Positions 1-10,669 of a stretch of 64,000 nucleotides of DNA are shown one piece after another. Made by a program: the position numbers and the translations under genes. Positions within the stretch are counted from its first letter, which is position 1. Every line of letters starts with the position of its first letter. Source of the DNA: Pterois miles (Eukaryota; Chordata; Actinopteri; Perciformes; Scorpaenidae); NCBI GenBank assembly GCA_947000775.1, contig CAMQGK010000638.1, forward strand, positions 20,208,501-20,272,500, given 5' to 3'. The notes under the pieces were generated by a model, which searched no databases, was not told the origin of the DNA, and was given only the letters and a program-made list of their open reading frames with translations.

Positions 1-175
1 ATATGGAGGTTCTTGTACAGTATATATTTATGTTTTATGGATGTACACCCTGGAGTTTGAGTTTTTAAGAAATCCCCAGAGCTTAAAATAATACCACCTC
101 AACTTCCCTACTGCATGAACGCGTGAATTTTACTCCTCTTGTTGTGTTTTTCTTGTAGAAGTTAGTTAAATTTAC
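1..175. other. AT-rich flank, nothing recognised
   Basis: Single-copy within the window. It has a TTTTTCTTGTAG run near 150 that resembles a splice acceptor, but no donor or open frame goes with it. Confidence 0.5.
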
Positions 176-769
176 GTCTGACAGACGATTAAAATATGTA
201 ATTGCACACATTTTTGGATTTGTTCAAACTGTACCTTAAAGGGATATTTATCAATATTTAATATCAACATGAGAGTGGGCAAATATGAATGTATATACAG
301 CATTTATTATTGAAAGCAATAAAAAACACAAAGCAATGACAAATGTTTTCCATAAACCCTCACAGGTTCTGCACTTAGCCTTAAAAATATGCTCAAATCA
401 TAACATGGTAAACCGCAGCCCAACAGGTAACAACAACTGTCCCAATGTCCCAAACTTGCCCCAAACTATTTGTGTTTATCATAAAGTAGGCATGTCTGTA
501 AAGGGGAGACTTGTGGGTATCTATAGAATCTATTTTCATGCACATATCTGGAAGTCAGAGGTCAAGAGACCCCTTTGAACATGTTCATGCCAGTTGTTTC
601 TTCAACCTCATTCATTAAGAGCTCGTATGACCTGGTTGGTACCAATGGCTTCTTTAGGTTTTCTAGTTTCATATGATGCCATATCTTCACTCGAGCTTTA
701 AAACTGAGCCCACTACAACCTCCAGAAGATCTATTGCGCTCGTGCATAAAGGAAATTAGTGGCGTTAAA
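176..769 (+). mobile_element. TAGGGCTGTCA-type non-autonomous DNA element, copy 1
   Basis: It aligns by eye with 63280-63900 over most of its length and, in reverse complement, with 27216-27888 and 60658-61422. Shared landmarks are CCCTCACAGGT, AAAGTGGGCATGTCTGTAAA-like text, GAGACTYGTGGGTA, GAGGTCAAGRGACCCC and TTGGTACCAATGG. I recognise it as an abundant percomorph repeat whose complete copies end in TAGGGCTGTCA-like inverted termini. This copy has a decayed left end and stops within a GGCGTTAAA motif at its right end. No transposase is present. Confidence 0.85.
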
Positions 770-776
770 CCATGGC

Positions 777-803
777 AGGGTTAGGGTTAGGGTTAGGATT
801 AGG
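777..803 (+). repeat. Short telomere-like tract (TTAGGG-type)
   Basis: An AGGG is followed by two exact TTAGGG hexamers, one TTAGGA and a final TTAGG. It sits exactly between the end of the DNA element and the start of the LINE fragment. It may be a short interstitial telomeric sequence or a chance microsatellite. Confidence 0.7.
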
Positions 804-1352
804 CATCAGCACCAGGGATGCCACCAAACTTAACAAACTGGTGAGGAGGGCTGGGTCTGTGGTTGGATGTGAGCTGGACAGTCTGGAGGTGGTGGCAGAG
901 GGGAGGACCAGGAGGAGAACCCCTCCCACCCCCTCTATAACCAACTGGTCCAGATGAGGAGTACATTCAGCCAGACACTGACCCCCCTCGGCCCACTACA
1001 AACCATCTGGGTCAGTCCTTCCTTTTGGTGGCCATCAGGCTCCATAACCAAGGTCTGACCCCCATGTGACTCTGATCATCTGCTCTGTATTTATTCCTGG
1101 ATCAAAATGTATATAGTTATAAAATTACATACATATGCTATGAGTATACAATACCCACCCACCTGCTGCACTTGACGTATTACTATTTTACTTTATTTTA
1201 TTTTATTGCCAATTCCTTCATTGCACCTTCTCTTTTACTTATATTGTATTAATCTGTACTGTTGCTGCTGCTATGACACCCGAATGTCCCTCCAGCGATT
1301 AATAAAGGTTCATCTTATCTCATTTTATTTGATCTTATCTTATCTTATAATC
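804..1352 (+). mobile_element. 5'-truncated LINE 3' end (L2/Rex1-like)
   Basis: The first part encodes residues such as ATKLNKLVRRAGSVVGCELD, resembling the C-terminus of L2/CR1/Rex1-type LINE reverse transcriptases (typically a KLxxLVRRAGSVxG segment followed by LDSLEVV). Downstream codons (SFLLVAIRLHNQ-like) need frame changes, so it is dead. The 3' UTR ends with AATAAAGGTTCATCTTATCT at 1301-1320 and a degenerate (TCTTA)n tail, as expected for LINE-2-clade elements. The same tail in reverse occurs at 47101-47158. Confidence 0.75.
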
Positions 1353-1937
1353 ATATTAACTTTGTAGTCGTAGTTACATTAAAGTCATTTGGCAGATACT
1401 TATGTCCACAGTGATGTCATCAAGTATTGCCATATGCATTACTTGTGTGATTTGTATAACCCAGTTAGTTTTCTAAGATAACCCTACAACCAATAAAATA
1501 CACTGAAAACATGGGCTGTTTGCAGGTAGATTGTACTGCAGGACTGTTTGAGAGGTTTCTGTGGATGTTTCGTCCACTGTCAGTAAATTCAAGCTTCAAG
1601 CTACCGACAATTAACAGCTACATTTCGCATCTACAACAAAAAAAAGATGAGATTTTGAAAAACGAAAAAAGGTGCACTGAAGTTTCATGTAACAGTTCTG
1701 TATGTTAGATTATGAAAAATGTCAACTGTCTGTGGTAGTGCATGTTGAAATTGTTGACAACTCGTGTTTTGCTCCTTGATTCACAGAAATCCCACCTTAA
1801 TCCTAAAGTTACTTACTTTCTTTAGCCTTTGTGTTCCAAAGGGAACATAGACCATCGATGAAAGACCTCCATTAGCATTGAACTATATGAAGGTGTATTT
1901 TCTTGTATGTGGTATGGCATTCTTCTGTAATAATCCT
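1353..1937. other. Mostly single-copy stretch
   Basis: At 1374-1420 there is a fragment resembling the common teleost repeat with CATTTGGCAGAYRCTT. The rest shows nothing recognisable. If 1938-2069 is a terminal exon, this stretch would be its 3' UTR side, but no AATAAA was seen near. Confidence 0.4.
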
Positions 1938-2069
1938 TTAGTGAGTGGGTTCCCAGCTAATGAGGGCCTTCTGGGCTTCTTTGGATGGCATGAACTGTAC
2001 TCCCTCCATATAAGGTGCAAAGTCTTCTGGCCCAGAGTACAGTATGGACTCACCACTGGCTAGTTTAAC
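1938..2069 (-). CDS. Candidate terminal coding exon, unknown protein
   Basis: On the minus strand an AG (GGGCAG) at 2070-2075 is followed by 43 open codons and a TAA stop at 1938-1940. A CTAAC branch-point-like motif lies about 20 bases upstream of the AG, but the polypyrimidine tract is weak. The peptide starts VKLASGESILYSG, contains PEDFAPYMEGVQ and ends ISWEPTH. Its composition looks like a folded protein rather than random translation, and it is not repeated in the window. I do not recognise the family. No upstream partner exon was found, so it may be chance or an orphan pseudo-exon. Confidence 0.22.
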   Translation of the reverse strand, partial: VKLASGESILYSGPEDFAPYMEGVQFMPSKEAQKALISWEPTH

Positions 2070-2245
2070 CTGCCCTTGGAACGTTAGGAAATACATAACA
2101 TTTTGTAGTGATAACAACTCACCCCACTCCCACCCGGTCCGTCTGACAAACCAGGGCTGAAAGCAACGTAACACCACATGAAACATGTCTACTGGACGTG
2201 TAAATAGGCCATTCAAACTTAACAAACTGCCATCAAAGCACATCT
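2070..2245. other. Short unassigned stretch
   Basis: Nothing recognisable. The minus-strand frame is open across it, joining the candidate exon, but it lacks protein-like character here. Confidence 0.35.
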
Positions 2246-3240
2246 GAGTGCTGAATAAGACATTTTAAAGTGACCAGAATGTTAATATTAACTTTAATGA
2301 ACTGAAAACACACTGTTAAAGGGTTAAAGTTGTAAGACAAAAACACAGACAACTCCCAGACTGGACAGCACCATGATAGACTGACTTTAAATACTCTCAA
2401 ATTTTGCAGACACATTCATGGTCCCTAAAGGATGAACTGAAGTTTGGTGATCTCTTTTAATCTAATATCACAATGAAGTGACTTTTCCATTTTTGGAAAC
2501 CATTGGATGGAAAGCAATGAAATTTGGTGAAGGTATTCAATGTGTCCAGATCCATTTTAATGATTTTGGTACATAGACTGTATATAACTAGAGGTCAAAG
2601 TCACCGTGACGTCACCCATTTTTTTGTGGACTCGTTGTTTTGAAGCCTTGAGTTCTCTGTTTTTTTGCAACCAGAGGTGCCACGAGATGGTGGAGCAAAT
2701 AGTCAGAACTGTGGTGAATGATCAAACAGGAATCCACATTCCAGTATTAATATACAAACATAGATTTGAATTGAATAGATTGGCCCCATTGTCACAGATA
2801 CCTGATCTAGCTATTTGAGTCAGTCTCCTGATATCTGATCTGGTATCGGTACTGGTTTATCCCTAATCGTAGACTGTAAATAAGACGTGGATGTAGTCAC
2901 TGTGGCGTAACTGACGTGACCATTGGTTTGTGGCCCATCTTTTTGGCAAGTTGGCTATCGCTATCTTGTTTTTTTGCAACCATAAGTGACACAAGAGGGT
3001 GGAGCTAAGTACAGCCGGATGCTGAATAAGACATTTTTATCATTCGACTGACTCTAAATGGGACCATAATTTACTCAATGAAGATAATGTTGTATTGAAG
3101 ACTTGAAACTAGTGCTTGACACTATCAACTCATGTTTACAATGTTTACTGAGGTAATAAGTCAAGTGAGAAGTAGGCTCATTTTCTCATAGACTTCTAGT
3201 CTACTTTTGTACTTCACTGACTTCACTTTTCAGACACAGA
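2246..3240 (+). mobile_element. Family-X composite repeat, copy 1
   Basis: The order is an X middle segment (2246-2385), a family-T segment (2386-2574), an X end with ATAGACTGTATATA and GTGACGTCACCC (2575-2700), an internal insert (2700-2867), and a second X run to a TTCACTTTTCAGAC end (2868-3240). The copy at 9743-10990 has the same T/X joint and the same internal insert in the opposite orientation. It is a non-coding, widespread percomorph repeat of unknown mobilisation type. Confidence 0.8.
2607..2614 (+). promoter_or_regulatory. Perfect CRE palindrome in family X
   Basis: TGACGTCA, the CREB/ATF consensus, lies about 30 bases from a TATATAA motif at the element end. Whether it is functional is unknown. 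Confidence 0.35.
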
Positions 3241-3944
3241 GGTAGTTCACAGGTAAAAAACAACTGTTCTTAACATGTTAACCATACTAACTTTATGTGG
3301 TGATAATATGACAATGTTGTACTGTTAATACTTCTTGCTGCCCCATCAGATTACCAATACATTTAGTAAAATTTTAAAATAGATTTTAAAATAAGGAACG
3401 ATATGCTGCCATGAGATGAGCACACATTACAACACTTCACAACACACAATGTCCTCTAATGTTGGAGGGTGGAAATTCTGCCATTATTTTGTATGTAAAG
3501 CAGAAACGGGGAACACCATCACGGTATAGTGCAACTTATCAGAAAGCAGGATAGTTTTAGCACTTTCTAGTGCATCAAGATTAGTCTTTTTGCAGAAAAG
3601 CATCCCAGCTTGTGAGAAATTTAAATTTCTGGCACAGAAAACATAAGACAGGACAAACTGGGAAATATGCATGTTAATAATTTAACTTACTTTATATGGG
3701 TACTGCTGCTGCTGATCTGGCTGTGCCAAATGATTGGAGTCCTTGGACTTTCACAGCTGGAAACTTGCACTGTACTTTTGCACTGCTGTTCCCCTTCTCT
3801 GCTTTCCAGACAAAGTAATGGCAACATTTCAGCATGCTTCTTTTCTCTTTATTCACATATTTTTTATTGAGGTTATCCAGAAGTAATGGAAAGTAATCAA
3901 GTTACATTACTTCAATATTGTCATATTTGGAATAGGTCACAACT
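3241..3944. other. Unassigned stretch
   Basis: AT-rich and single-copy in the window. An open frame around 3667-3870 has a hydrophobic start, but no splice context or family resemblance. Confidence 0.4.
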
Positions 3945-4335
3945 ACATTTTTACGCCCCTGTGCTGCAACAGCCAGTGTCCAAAGGCGTTATGGTTTTGG
4001 GTTGTCCATACGTACATACGTGCATCCAGTCCATTCTCATGAATGCGATATCTCAGGAACGTCTGACGGAAATTTTTCAGATTTGGCCCAAATGTCCACC
4101 CGGACTCAAGGATGAATTTTTGGTGGTCAAATGTAAAGGTCAGTGTGACCTAACAAGACACGTGTTTGGCAATCACTCAAGAATTCATTATTAAGTATGA
4201 CAATTTTTCACAAAAATCTAACAGGATTAAATGATGAAGTGATGACATTTTGGATGGACTTGGATGTAAACTGCAACTTTATGGGTTGGCAGAGGCATAC
4301 AACCGCGAGGTGGTAATTCTAGTTAACAGGCATTT
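3945..4335 (+). mobile_element. Dispersed teleost repeat (GAACRYGATATCTCAGGAACG type)
   Basis: Landmarks in order are GGTTGTCCATACG, ATATCTCAGGAACG, TTTGGTGGTCAAA, CAGTGTGACCT, ACTCAAGAATTCAT, ATGATGAAGTGATGACATT and the terminal CATACAACCGCGAGGTGGTA. I recognise this as an abundant teleost repeat. The 102-residue frame at 3886-4194 falls inside it and is not a gene. Confidence 0.7.
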
Positions 4336-5068
4336 TTAAGGTAACACTCCCAACTGTATGCACATCTGGAAATAAAATACTGACATTGTTCATGTGGATT
4401 CAGGTGAGCAACCGGGGAAAGAGTTCCTGGTAATTCAGAATTTATTCACACCTATTTTTTCTTAATGCTGACAGATTTAATCACACCTTTTAAAAATACT
4501 CACCCTTTAGCTTTAGAGCTGCTGTCATCACTCTGTAATTTTCTCTGCACATACATAGCATTGAGCAGAAAGGTGATTTTAATGTCTATAGTTACTGTGA
4601 GCAACACACAGACCAGAAACTATATATTGCATTAACCCCCAAACCTTGTGCAGTTGGAGGCAAACTAAATGTTCTTACTTTTGTGGGTTTTCATCACCTT
4701 TCCATTCTCGTGAGGATACACCACAGAGCTAATAAGGTATGAAAAAAAAAAGGATGTACACACATACACCTACTGTAGCCTGCAGCTCTAACAGAGAGAG
4801 CAATCAGGGGTGATACATTGGCAAATGTCAAACAAGGATTAATGGATTAATAACATTGTTAAGTATCCTCCTAGTACTGCCTCTGTGGAAGTTTCCTATT
4901 TTTTTTCCAGCCCTCCCTCCGTCCTCTCTCTTCTTCACCGCACTAATAGGGAGTGTGAAGGGAGCTGGGGACGTTAAGAACCAATCTCACAGACAAAAAA
5001 CTCTCGGCAGAATTTAATCTCTCCGTCCTCTTTCTGTCTCTATCTGACAGCACCGCTCTTCAGCTTCC

Positions 5069-5070
<2 letters not shown>

Positions 5071-5114
<44 letters not shown>
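5071..5114 (+). repeat. (GT)22 microsatellite
   Basis: Uninterrupted GT dinucleotide run of 44 bases. Confidence 0.98.
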
Positions 5115-5115
<1 letters not shown>

Positions 5116-5240
5116 CTCCAGCCTGGGTTATTGGGGCTTCCATTAAAGCACACTCAGTGTAATCAGCAGAGAATTATGGGCGCCAGGGGCAAAAAATACT
5201 CTGTTAGTCTTTTCTAGGTCTCTGTAAGTATATTAATATG

Positions 5241-5242
<2 letters not shown>

Positions 5243-5280
<38 letters not shown>
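5243..5280 (+). repeat. (GT)19 microsatellite
   Basis: Uninterrupted GT run of 38 bases, about 130 bases after the previous one. Confidence 0.98.
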
Positions 5281-5282
<2 letters not shown>

Positions 5283-6018
5283 ATATTTGTCGTTTGCATA
5301 CATGCAGGTTTACAGAGCATCTCTGTATTGATGTACTGAGTTTAAAGAAGAATACTTTCTCCAAATTGAGAATTAATTTTGACACAGAGTGGACCTAGAG
5401 TGGTAGCCTCCCTCAAACACACTTTGCCCTGGCCAATTAAAAAAGCAGAGGGCTAATAGGGCTGCTGCAGCCTGTCAAATGATTATCTAGAGAGTGGCTC
5501 TCTTCCAATGAAATGCATGGGTGGCAATTCAGCCAATGCCAAAGTGGCAGTCGCTTTTTAAAGTCTCTCCAGCACCAGATATTCTTTTTTTTAATGCACA
5601 TCTTCAGTTTCTCATTTTTATAGCTATTCCCCACACATCCAGGTGCCATTTTTTCTTACTTACAGCAAAGAAATTTTATCAACTCAGAGAGAAACTCTGA
5701 GAAGACCTTTCGTAACCTCACGTCTTGCCTTAAATCAACTGTAATATTGCTGACGGGACATTCTGCGAGCAAATATGAGTGAGTTATTCCTCCCCTGAAT
5801 TCTATTAGCAGCTTCCTACTTAGAAAGGTCAGCCTTAATTTCCACAGGGAGTGATAATTACACGGGATTCCAGCTTCTCCTGTGGCAGCAAACATCCAGC
5901 TCTATAGAGGTTAGCTTCAGTGTATGCTTTTGAGTTCATGCTAATGATTTATTTTTTAAAGGTATATATACAGAGAGAGCATATAGAAGCAAACAACTAT
6001 TAGCCATGTAAAGATTTA

Positions 6019-6330
6019 GAGTGGTAATGTCTACCTGAGCACAGAATGAAGTCACTCCACCTCTGAGCTTCTCTGTGCTTTGTTGACATCGCCGGGTTGG
6101 CCCTGCATGCTTTTAGTACATTTAGCACTCTGAACTGCTCTAATATGGTGGTTACAGCTGATAATGCTGTCCCGAGCGACGGCACCATTGCTAAAATAGT
6201 TCTCTCAGCAGTGTTGCCGTTGTTTTCACTGTTAGCGCTATTAGCACCGTTAGCTGTGAGCCAACGGCTCAGCCGTCGCCATGCTGAGGCAACAGAAATG
6301 CTCTCAATCTCATATTTAGCACCTTTAAGG
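6019..6330 (+). mobile_element. Family-V dispersed repeat, copy 1
   Basis: It matches the reverse complement of 49350-49605: GTTACAGCTGATAATGCTGT, CCGACGG-like text, TGTTAGCRCTATTAGCACC and GCCGTCGCCATGYTGAG. I recognise it as a teleost dispersed repeat of unknown class. The open frames at 6000-6188 (minus) and 6097-6372 (plus) lie in it and are not genes. Confidence 0.75.
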
Positions 6331-6500
6331 GAGCTTTCACAAGTAATAAATTATAATAACCATCATTTATAAATGTAAAATAAATCAAACTTAATTAATA
6401 GTTATTGTAACAATAACAGACAATTAAATGATAATTAATACTATAACTATTATTTATAGTTTTAACAGTTTATTGTTGAATACATACTATTTTATATACC

Positions 6501-6560
<60 letters not shown>

Positions 6561-6968
6561 CTAGTACTAATAAACACTTTTGGTGCAACTTAGACACATC
6601 AGTGATGTATTCTGTGTAGGTATACTATATGTACTATATACAGTATATGTTCATGATTAATATATATGATAATTAATGATTAATATATGTATATATATAT
6701 ATGCATGTACACATTATATAGACAGATTCTGTAGCACCTTTTAATGGTTGACAAATATTTTGTAAAACATTATTTAGAGCTATGATACAATATAGAATTT
6801 ATAAATTTATTTTTGTATATTACACACATTAAACATAAAATAACATAGCACTACGAATAATTATTAATGTTTTCATTAACAGTAAAATAAATATAAACTA
6901 AGTTTAATTAACGACCAACTCACGATATATAAATGATGGATATTAAAATGTGTTTTTAAAGAGTTCCA
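6331..6968. other. Very AT-rich region
   Basis: It is dominated by TAAT, TATA and ATTA words, with the large AT microsatellite and a second short TATATA cluster near 6690. Several small palindromes are expected from composition alone. Confidence 0.6.
6502..6557 (+). repeat. (TA)28 microsatellite
   Basis: Uninterrupted TA run of 56 bases. It is self-complementary and able to extrude as a cruciform. Confidence 0.98.
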
Positions 6969-7032
6969 CACAGTATTTCACGTTATTATCTTTAATACTA
7001 AGCTTATCTAGTGAATTTCGTGAAATACTGTG
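6969..7032. repeat. Perfect 14-bp inverted repeat
   Basis: CACAGTATTTCACG (6969-6982) is repeated in reverse complement at 7019-7032, with a 36-base spacer. This could be a small hairpin or a decayed foldback element. Confidence 0.7.
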
Positions 7033-7504
7033 GGGGATCTAAGAGTGCAGAAATCTTTTCTATTATCTTATGGACTCATTTATGTTTTCAGCATATTAGC
7101 TAAGATGTAGACAGGTGGAGCAGTTGTTCATCCTGCATTATTAAAAAGTAATACCAAGTGAAATTGATACGTTTGGTTCATTATCTGTTTTGCCTGCTTT
7201 GGTTTCATGGTGCATAGATTAATGTGAGTATGAAGGAGCAAATTTATTTTTAACTGCTGCCTGTATGCACAGAATCACAGACTTTGAAATATTGCTGTCG
7301 AAGTATTTTCACTTTGACTCGGCAGTGATCTATTGTACCCACAAATCCCTTCTCCTCTAGTTTATCTCAGTGACTTTATAAATCACTATTTTTGTGAACT
7401 TTATTTAGCATATTCTCTATGTTCTCTTTGGCCCAGATGTCAAGCAAACATTGGACTTCTGCAGAAGTTTACTTGTGTCCATCTTGACAAATACCCATAC
7501 AGGC
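7033..7504. other. Single-copy stretch
   Basis: No repeat resemblance. The open frame at 7333-7527 is short and unsupported. Confidence 0.4.
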
Positions 7505-7670
7505 AGCCTGCGTTTTGGTTCCCTTAAAAACGGTCCGAGACCTCCTCTAATAGGCGGTCTCGAACCGGTTGTTTTGATCCGCACCAGATTACGATTACTA
7601 TGTTAAACACAACTGCCCAAACAAACCGCAGAGTAAATGTTGACTTGTGAAAGCACCCAAAGTCTAGAGT
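7505..7670 (+). mobile_element. DNA-transposon-like repeat fragment
   Basis: The run GTTTTGGTTCCC, CGAACCGGTTGTTTTGATCC, CTATGTTAAACRCAACTGC and TGTGAAAGCACCC resembles a common percomorph (probably hAT-type) repeat. Recognised from memory only. Confidence 0.55.
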
Positions 7671-8294
7671 TATAACTTGATTTTAGTCCCTCTTTCACTA
7701 GCTGCATTTGCTGTTGCCTTGTTTTCATTCTATCCATTGCGATTTCCCCATTGTAACATCATAACCGTAAGAAAGATGACAATGATGATTGGAACGCCGT
7801 CTGCATGATGATTGCCTGATGATTACAAGTGTGCTATTTGCATTCAGCAGCTCGCTGCTCAATGGAAAGACAGCTCCACACCTCAATCACTGGAGCCGTA
7901 TGCCTATAATAAATACACGACAGGCCGTTAAGACAGAAAACCCAAGTCATGTCTTTTGCATACCAAACATGTCGAGGAGATGGAGAACTGCGAGGGAATG
8001 ATACACTGTAGTTTGGGGAGCTCGCACTGGCGTATAACTCAACTCTCTTCACTCATCCACAGGGAAATTAACTGTGGCGAAGCATTACATGAATTACCAG
8101 GGTAATCCTGTACTGACACTGCCCTAATCTGCACAGGGATATAGGGGATCAAATCGCAGCTTGCATATTTCACTGTGTATATAACAATACTGGCAGGTGG
8201 TTCAAGGAAATAGCAAAGCAATTTACCCCAGTGTGACATGGAGGTGAAGAAGTCAGAGTTTGGTGAAACAAGAGTCCACAGCCACACTTTGCAC
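7671..8294. other. Single-copy stretch
   Basis: Balanced composition and no repeats. The opposed short frames near 7789-8052 overlap each other and have no gene-like features. It may contain conserved non-coding sequence. Confidence 0.4.
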
Positions 8295-8455
8295 TACTGT
8301 ACTTGTACTCTGCGCTGCTTTGAGCTAAATGCTAACATCAGCATGCTAAGATACTTGCAATTACAACGCTGTCATGTTGATTCTAAGCAGGTGGAGTGTT
8401 TACTATGATCACAATCTCAGTTTAGTGTGTTTGCATGCTTGTATTTGCTGATCAG
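8295..8455 (+). mobile_element. Family-T repeat fragment
   Basis: GAGCTAAATGCTAACATCAG and GCATGCTAAGAT-type text with TTAGTGTG-TTTGCATGCTT matches the left part of the common teleost repeat of which 9016-10990 is a longer copy. Confidence 0.65.
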
Positions 8456-9015
8456 CAAACCCACGCATCATCACCTGAGGCACTGATGTGTGCACAGAGT
8501 TTGGTTCTCTTACTTCTCTCAGTCCCCAGCTCATTCCTGTGAAACCATTCACACTCTCTGAGGCTGATAATTTTTAGAGGGTGACCTTTTCTCATGAAGA
8601 ACTTGTGTAATAGCAAAACTACCACTATTACTCTACTAGTCTAGTCTTACTGCTACTCTAGTCTAAGAGGAAGACCTCAGCTGTACTGTAATTCCTGTGC
8701 ACGTTCTTCCTGTAAATAATGTATGTTACTAATTATAATCAGTGTCATTGACAAGATGCTATTGAACACCAGTCAAAGGTAAAGCAGTAAGTGACAGGAA
8801 AAAATACAATATCTATAAAAAAATTGTTTGTGTATTAATAATACCACAATTTACATGCATTTTTTTATTAGACTATTAATTTTGAAGGGCCAATTACTAA
8901 TTCTGTCATATGTTATTCACTAGATTGATATAAACATAGGAAATATAGGAATGGCATTCATATTAATGTACTTCTGAAGCCAAACATAAAAACCTTTGAT
9001 TTAGGCAAGAGCCTT
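8456..9015. other. Unassigned AT-rich stretch
   Basis: It lies between two family-T fragments. A short direct repeat of CTAGTCTA/CTCTAGTC words occurs near 8630-8670. Nothing else was recognised. Confidence 0.4.
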
Positions 9016-9197
9016 AAATTCTCACGACAATGTTAATATGCTGATCTTTAGCAGGTTTATCATCTTCACGATCTTAGTTTAGCATATTAGCATGCTAATT
9101 AGCACAAATCATGATCATGCTGATCATGTTATTAGATTTGAAGCCATTTGTTCATAAACCAAAGTATTGGGCAATTTAAAATTTTGACCTGATGAAA

Positions 9198-9512
9198 GAA
9201 GAAGAAGAAGAAGAAGAAGTTTCCTTTTTGTCCCGCTGGGGAATTATTTTTTCACTCTGTTAATTTCCACACAGCACAAACAGGTCATATACAGAACAAT
9301 TGGAGAGGTGTAGGTGAGGGGGCTGCTCTGAAAGCGCCCTGAGCAGTTGGGGGTTTGGTGCCTTGCTAGGGGCACCTCGGCAGTGCCCAGAGGTAAACTG
9401 GCACCTCTCCAGCTCCAGTTCCGCTCAGTTCTTGGTCCATGTCGGGACTTGAACCGGTGACCCTCCGGTTCCCAAGCCAACTCCCTACAGACTGAGCTAC
9501 TGCCGCCCCCCG
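9198..9512 (-). mobile_element. tRNA-derived SINE with target-site duplication
   Basis: Read on the minus strand from 9512, a tRNA-like head GGCGGCAGTAGCTCAGTCTG (A box) is followed by a B box GGTTCAAGTCCC at about 9444-9455. Next come a body with GGCACTGCCGAGGTGCCCC and AACCCCCAACTGCTCAGGGC, a LINE-2-like CCCCAGCGGGACAAAAAGG 3' end and a (CTT)n tail. CTGATGAAA flanks both sides (9189-9197 and 9513-9521), a clear target-site duplication in the family-T host. It was transcribed by RNA polymerase III in its active life and mobilised by a LINE. Confidence 0.93.
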
Positions 9513-10197
9513 CTGATGAAAAGTCCAGAGATCATAAAAGTCATTAGAATTCATCCTCTTAGTATCGCCAAACATTTTACAATTCACAAATTCACAGTTC
9601 ATCTTGAGAGGTACCTGAATGGTTTATACTAAATTTCAAGACAATCCATGCAATAGCTGTTGGGACTTTTAACTCAAATCGCAAATGTCAACCTCGTGGT
9701 GGCACTAGAGGAAAAGTCAGAGATTCACCAAAGTCATTGGGTATCACAAAACCTGTGGACTGCCTCCAGTTCTGAAAAGTGAAACCAGTGGGGAAGTGCC
9801 ATAAACTTGCATTCTTCTAGCCGTTCTCCATCATTTGCTTCTCCATATCCAGATGGGATATGAACTGCCAAGTTTCGCTTGTATACCTTTGTCAGACCAA
9901 ATTGAAAGCAGACACTTGGTCTTGTCACTTGTCACTCTTGTCACTCCTGTCTTGAATGTCCATTTTGCTGCTTTCTTGCTGCTTTGTAATTAGTAGCTTA
10001 GCTCACTAGCTGGCTTCCTCTCTGGTTTGGAATAGCCACACACAATTACATATTTCTGTCCAATTAGATTTGTATGTGAATTGAAAATGCATGTACATTT
10101 ACACTTGTGTTCAATGTGGTCATAATGCCACCTTTTAGGTCCATTCAGTGGGTTCAGCCAATGTTGAAGTGCTTTAAACTTGCATTCTTTCTAATAT

Positions 10198-10211
10198 CCA
10201 GCAGGGGGCGA
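10198..10211 (+). promoter_or_regulatory. CTCF-like core motif in family X
   Basis: CCAGCAGGGGGCGA matches CCASYAGRKGGCRS at 13 of 14 positions. Binding is not shown. Confidence 0.45.
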
Positions 10212-10661
10212 CTCCTCTACTTCTACCTCTACTTCTCACTTGATTTATTACCTCAGTAAATATTGTAAATATGAATTTATGGTCTCAAACGCTAGTTTCA
10301 AATCTTCTTAAATACAGCATGATGTTCATTTAGTAAATTATGGTCCCATGTAGAGTCAGTTAGACAGTGAAAATATCATTGTACTTAGCTCCACCCTCTC
10401 GTGTCACTTATGGTTGCAAAAGACAAGATGGCAATGGTCAAAATGTCAAATTCGAGGCCTCAAAACAGCAGTTCATAAACCAATGTTCACGTCAGTCACG
10501 TCCCAATACCGATACTGGATCTGTGACAATGGGGCCAATCTATTTAATTCAAGTCTATGTCTGTATATTCATACTGGAATTTGATCCCTGTTATGTGCAC
10601 CACACTCTCCTGTCACTTCTGGTTAGTCAAGTCAAGTCAAGGCTTCACAAAGACCAATGGG

Positions 10662-10669
10662 TGACGTCA
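10662..10669 (+). promoter_or_regulatory. Perfect CRE with adjacent CCAAT in family X
   Basis: TGACGTCA, with CCAAT at 10654-10658 four bases before it. The same arrangement is seen in other X copies. Confidence 0.35.

Larger units (their letters stand above)
4336..6018. other. Single-copy region with microsatellites
   Basis: It holds a poly-A run near 4742 and two GT microsatellites, listed separately. From about 5330 to 5900 the sequence is balanced in composition, contains TAATTA/ATTA motifs and has no repeat resemblance. It is a plausible conserved non-coding element, but conservation cannot be judged here. Confidence 0.4.

Noticed and set aside
3667..3870. Hydrophobic frame resembling a signal peptide and possible LINE remnant
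   Set aside because: The sequence is too short and diverged; the resemblance to a reverse-transcriptase C-terminus could not be sustained.
3886..4194. 102-codon frame
   Set aside because: Falls inside a recognised dispersed teleost repeat.
9444..9512. Possible tRNA gene
   Set aside because: A and B boxes are present, but they head a SINE body and tail with target-site duplication, so it is a SINE and not a tRNA gene.
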